Origin: Methanomethylovorans sp. PtaU1.Bin073
GTDB taxonomy: Archaea > Halobacteriota > Methanosarcinia > Methanosarcinales > Methanosarcinaceae
Reading direction: 5' to 3'
Length of the DNA stretch: 13,380 bases
NCBI GenBank assembly: GCA_002067265.1
Contig: MVQW01000039.1
Span: 1-13,380 of the forward strand
The translations under genes and the position numbers were made by a program. This document shows positions 12,198 to 13,380 of the stretch, in pieces (positions within the stretch are counted from its first letter, which is position 1; every line of letters begins with the position of its first letter). The notes beneath the pieces were generated by a model. The model was not told the origin of the DNA. It was given only the letters and a program-made list of their open reading frames with translations, and did not search any database.

Positions 12198-13380
12198 ATG
12201 ATGTTTGGATTCGGAAAACCAAATATTGAAAAAATGGGAAGAAAAAAAGATGTAAGAGGATTGATTAAAGCATTAGAATATGAAAAATACAATCAAGTTC
12301 GTAGGGATGCTGCAATGGCGCTTGGAAATATTGGCGATGCTCGTGCTGTCGAACCTCTTATTCAAGCTTTGAGCAATTCAAATGAATATGTTCGTAGGGA
12401 TGCTGCAATGGCGCTGGGAGAGATTGGCGATTCACGTGCTGTCGAACCTCTTATTCAAGCTTTGAGCGATTCAAATGAATATGTTCGTAGGGATGCTGCA
12501 ATGGCGCTGGGAGAGATTGGCGATGCTCGTGCTGTCGAACCTCTGATCCAAGCCTTGAGTGATTCTTTCTGGGATGTTCGTAGGGATGCTGCAGTGGCAC
12601 TGGGAAATATTGGCGATGCTCGTGCTGTCGAACCTCTAATCCAATCCTTGAGTGATTCTTTCTGGGATGTTCGTAGGGATGCTGCAAAAGCGCTGGGAAA
12701 GATTGGGACACCTGCTGTCGAACCTCTGATCCAAGCCTTGAGTGATTCTGATAGTGATGTTCGTAGGGATGCTGCAGACACGCTGGGAATAATTGGATGG
12801 AAACCAGGGAAAGATGAAATTGCTGCACAATACGGGATAGCTAAAAGAGAATGGGATAAATGTGTAGAAATGGGAGCACCTGCTGTCGAACCTCTGATTA
12901 AAGCTTTAAGTGATTCAGACGGGTGGGTTCGTTACAGCGCTGCAGTGGCGCTGGGAAATATTGGCGATGCTCGTGCTGTCGAACCTCTGATCCAAGCCTT
13001 GAGTGATTCTGATAGTTATGTTAGTATTAGTGCTGCAGTGGCACTGGGAAATATTGGCGATGCTCGTGCTGTCGAACCTCTGATCCAAGCCTTGAGAGGT
13101 TCTATCAGGGATGTTGGTAGGTATGCTTCAAAGGCACTGGGAAAGATTGGAGCACCTGCTGTCGAACCTCTGTTCCAAGCCTTGAGCGATTCAAATCAAT
13201 ATGTTCGTAGGGATGCTGCAATGGCGCTGGAAATGATTGGAGCACCTGCTGTCGAACCTCTGATCCAAGCCTTGAGCGATTCAAATCAATATGTTCGTAG
13301 GGATGCTGCAATGGTGCTGGGAAGATTTGGCGATGTTCGTGCTGTCGAACCTCTAATCCAAGCCTTGAGTGATTCGAATG
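12198..13380 (+). CDS. PBS-lyase-type HEAT-repeat protein (3' end beyond window)
   Basis: ATG 12198 follows GGAGGG by seven bases; an adjacent ATG at 12201 is less well placed. The frame stays open to the window edge, giving at least 394 residues. After a short head (MMFGFGKPNIEKMGRKKD) come tandem units of about 31 residues with the consensus VRRDAAMALGNIGDARAVE then PLIQALSDS. These are HEAT-like repeats of the E/Z type, which stack into a curved solenoid for protein binding. About eleven units are visible. Shorter units carry IG(A/T)PAVEPL in place of IGDARAVEPL. Between units near residues 195-230 a non-repeat insert GWKPGKDEIAAQYGIAK-REWDKCVEMG occurs, a feature I recall from related methanogen and cyanobacterial proteins. 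No signal peptide or catalytic domain is seen in this part. Probably a scaffold or chaperone-like adaptor; a function is not assignable. Confidence 0.9.
   Translation, partial: MMFGFGKPNIEKMGRKKDVRGLIKALEYEKYNQVRRDAAMALGNIGDARAVEPLIQALSNSNEYVRRDAAMALGEIGDSRAVEPLIQALSDSNEYVRRDAAMALGEIGDARAVEPLIQALSDSFWDVRRDAAVALGNIGDARAVEPLIQSLSDSFWDVRRDAAKALGKIGTPAVEPLIQALSDSDSDVRRDAADTLGIIGWKPGKDEIAAQYGIAKREWDKCVEMGAPAVEPLIKALSDSDGWVRYSAAVALGNIGDARAVEPLIQALSDSDSYVSISAAVALGNIGDARAVEPLIQALRGSIRDVGRYASKALGKIGAPAVEPLFQALSDSNQYVRRDAAMALEMIGAPAVEPLIQALSDSNQYVRRDAAMVLGRFGDVRAVEPLIQALSDSN
12297..12851 (+). repeat. Near-identical 93-bp tandem coding repeats
   Basis: The phrase GTTCGTAGGGATGCTGCA recurs at 12297, 12390, 12483, 12576, 12669 (93-base steps) and 12759 (90 bases), and again at 13203 and about 13293. 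Identity at the DNA level, including silent positions, points to recent duplication or gene conversion rather than protein selection alone. It may cause length variation between strains and assembly errors. Confidence 0.85.

Noticed and set aside
12086..12292. 68-codon minus-strand frame before the HEAT gene
   Set aside because: It overlaps the HEAT gene promoter, ribosome binding site and start, and has low-complexity AT-rich composition.
12451..13311. Minus-strand frames with repeated HPYEH and NHSR motifs
   Set aside because: They are the reverse complement of the HEAT repeats and only mirror their periodicity.
12297..13380. CRISPR-like regular repeats
   Set aside because: The 93-bp periodicity is a multiple of three in an open coding frame and encodes HEAT units; there are no unrelated spacers.

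Overview
This window looks like a piece of a mesophilic archaeal genome, most likely a methanogen of the Methanosarcinales. Base composition is moderate (roughly 40% GC by eye). Promoters have archaeal TATA boxes, and several genes have GGAGG/GGTGAT ribosome binding sites. The tyrosine recombinase is of an archaeal type, there is a DUF927-type replication ATPase, and the long PBS-lyase HEAT-repeat protein at the right end is of a kind common in Methanosarcina relatives. The host assignment is an inference from these traits; no rRNA or tRNA gene is present to fix it.

Left end (1-1545): the 3' end of a DUF499-type AAA+ ATPase gene (a family found in anti-phage/restriction-like operons), then a HEPN-like gene with an RX4H motif, then the broken C-terminal end of a YgjP/DUF45 (M48-like) metallopeptidase that keeps its HELCH zinc motif. 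This reads as the eroded tail of a defence operon. An AT-rich gene for a roughly seven-helix membrane protein of unknown function (about 1585-2703, minus) follows.

Middle (about 2.8-11.9 kb): a compact integrated plasmid or satellite-like element with no recognisable capsid or conjugation genes. A minus-strand operon starts from a TATA box at 9163-9170. It encodes a ribbon-helix-helix regulator, a run of tiny proteins (35, 124, 34, 47 and possibly 25 aa) and an 862-aa DUF927 ATPase, with neighbouring genes touching or overlapping. It ends at a hairpin over the last stop codon. Just downstream lies a gene-poor stretch of about 1.15 kb (4406-5558). It holds eleven copies of TAGGGG/CCCCTA, many spaced 9-10 bp apart, arranged in inverted blocks around an AT-rich core of about 100 bp. 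Two clusters of AGTAC/GTACT repeats and a 13-bp perfect inverted repeat are also there. Together this is a strong candidate for the element's replication origin, with DUF927 as the replication ATPase. Left of the origin are a 169-aa acidic protein and a zinc-ribbon protein whose reading frame has no normal start codon. Right of the operon, on the plus strand, are a serine resolvase, a small basic protein and a possible remnant ORF. A tyrosine recombinase (minus, 10537-11847) lies near the right edge, behind a region rich in inverted repeats.

Right end (12198-13380): the start of a long HEAT-repeat protein made of nearly identical 31-residue units, running off the window. 

The likely logic of the element: the RHH protein controls its own operon, DUF927 acts at the downstream repeat array to open and replicate the DNA, the serine recombinase resolves multimers, and the tyrosine recombinase integrates the element. 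The exact attachment sites could not be found by eye.
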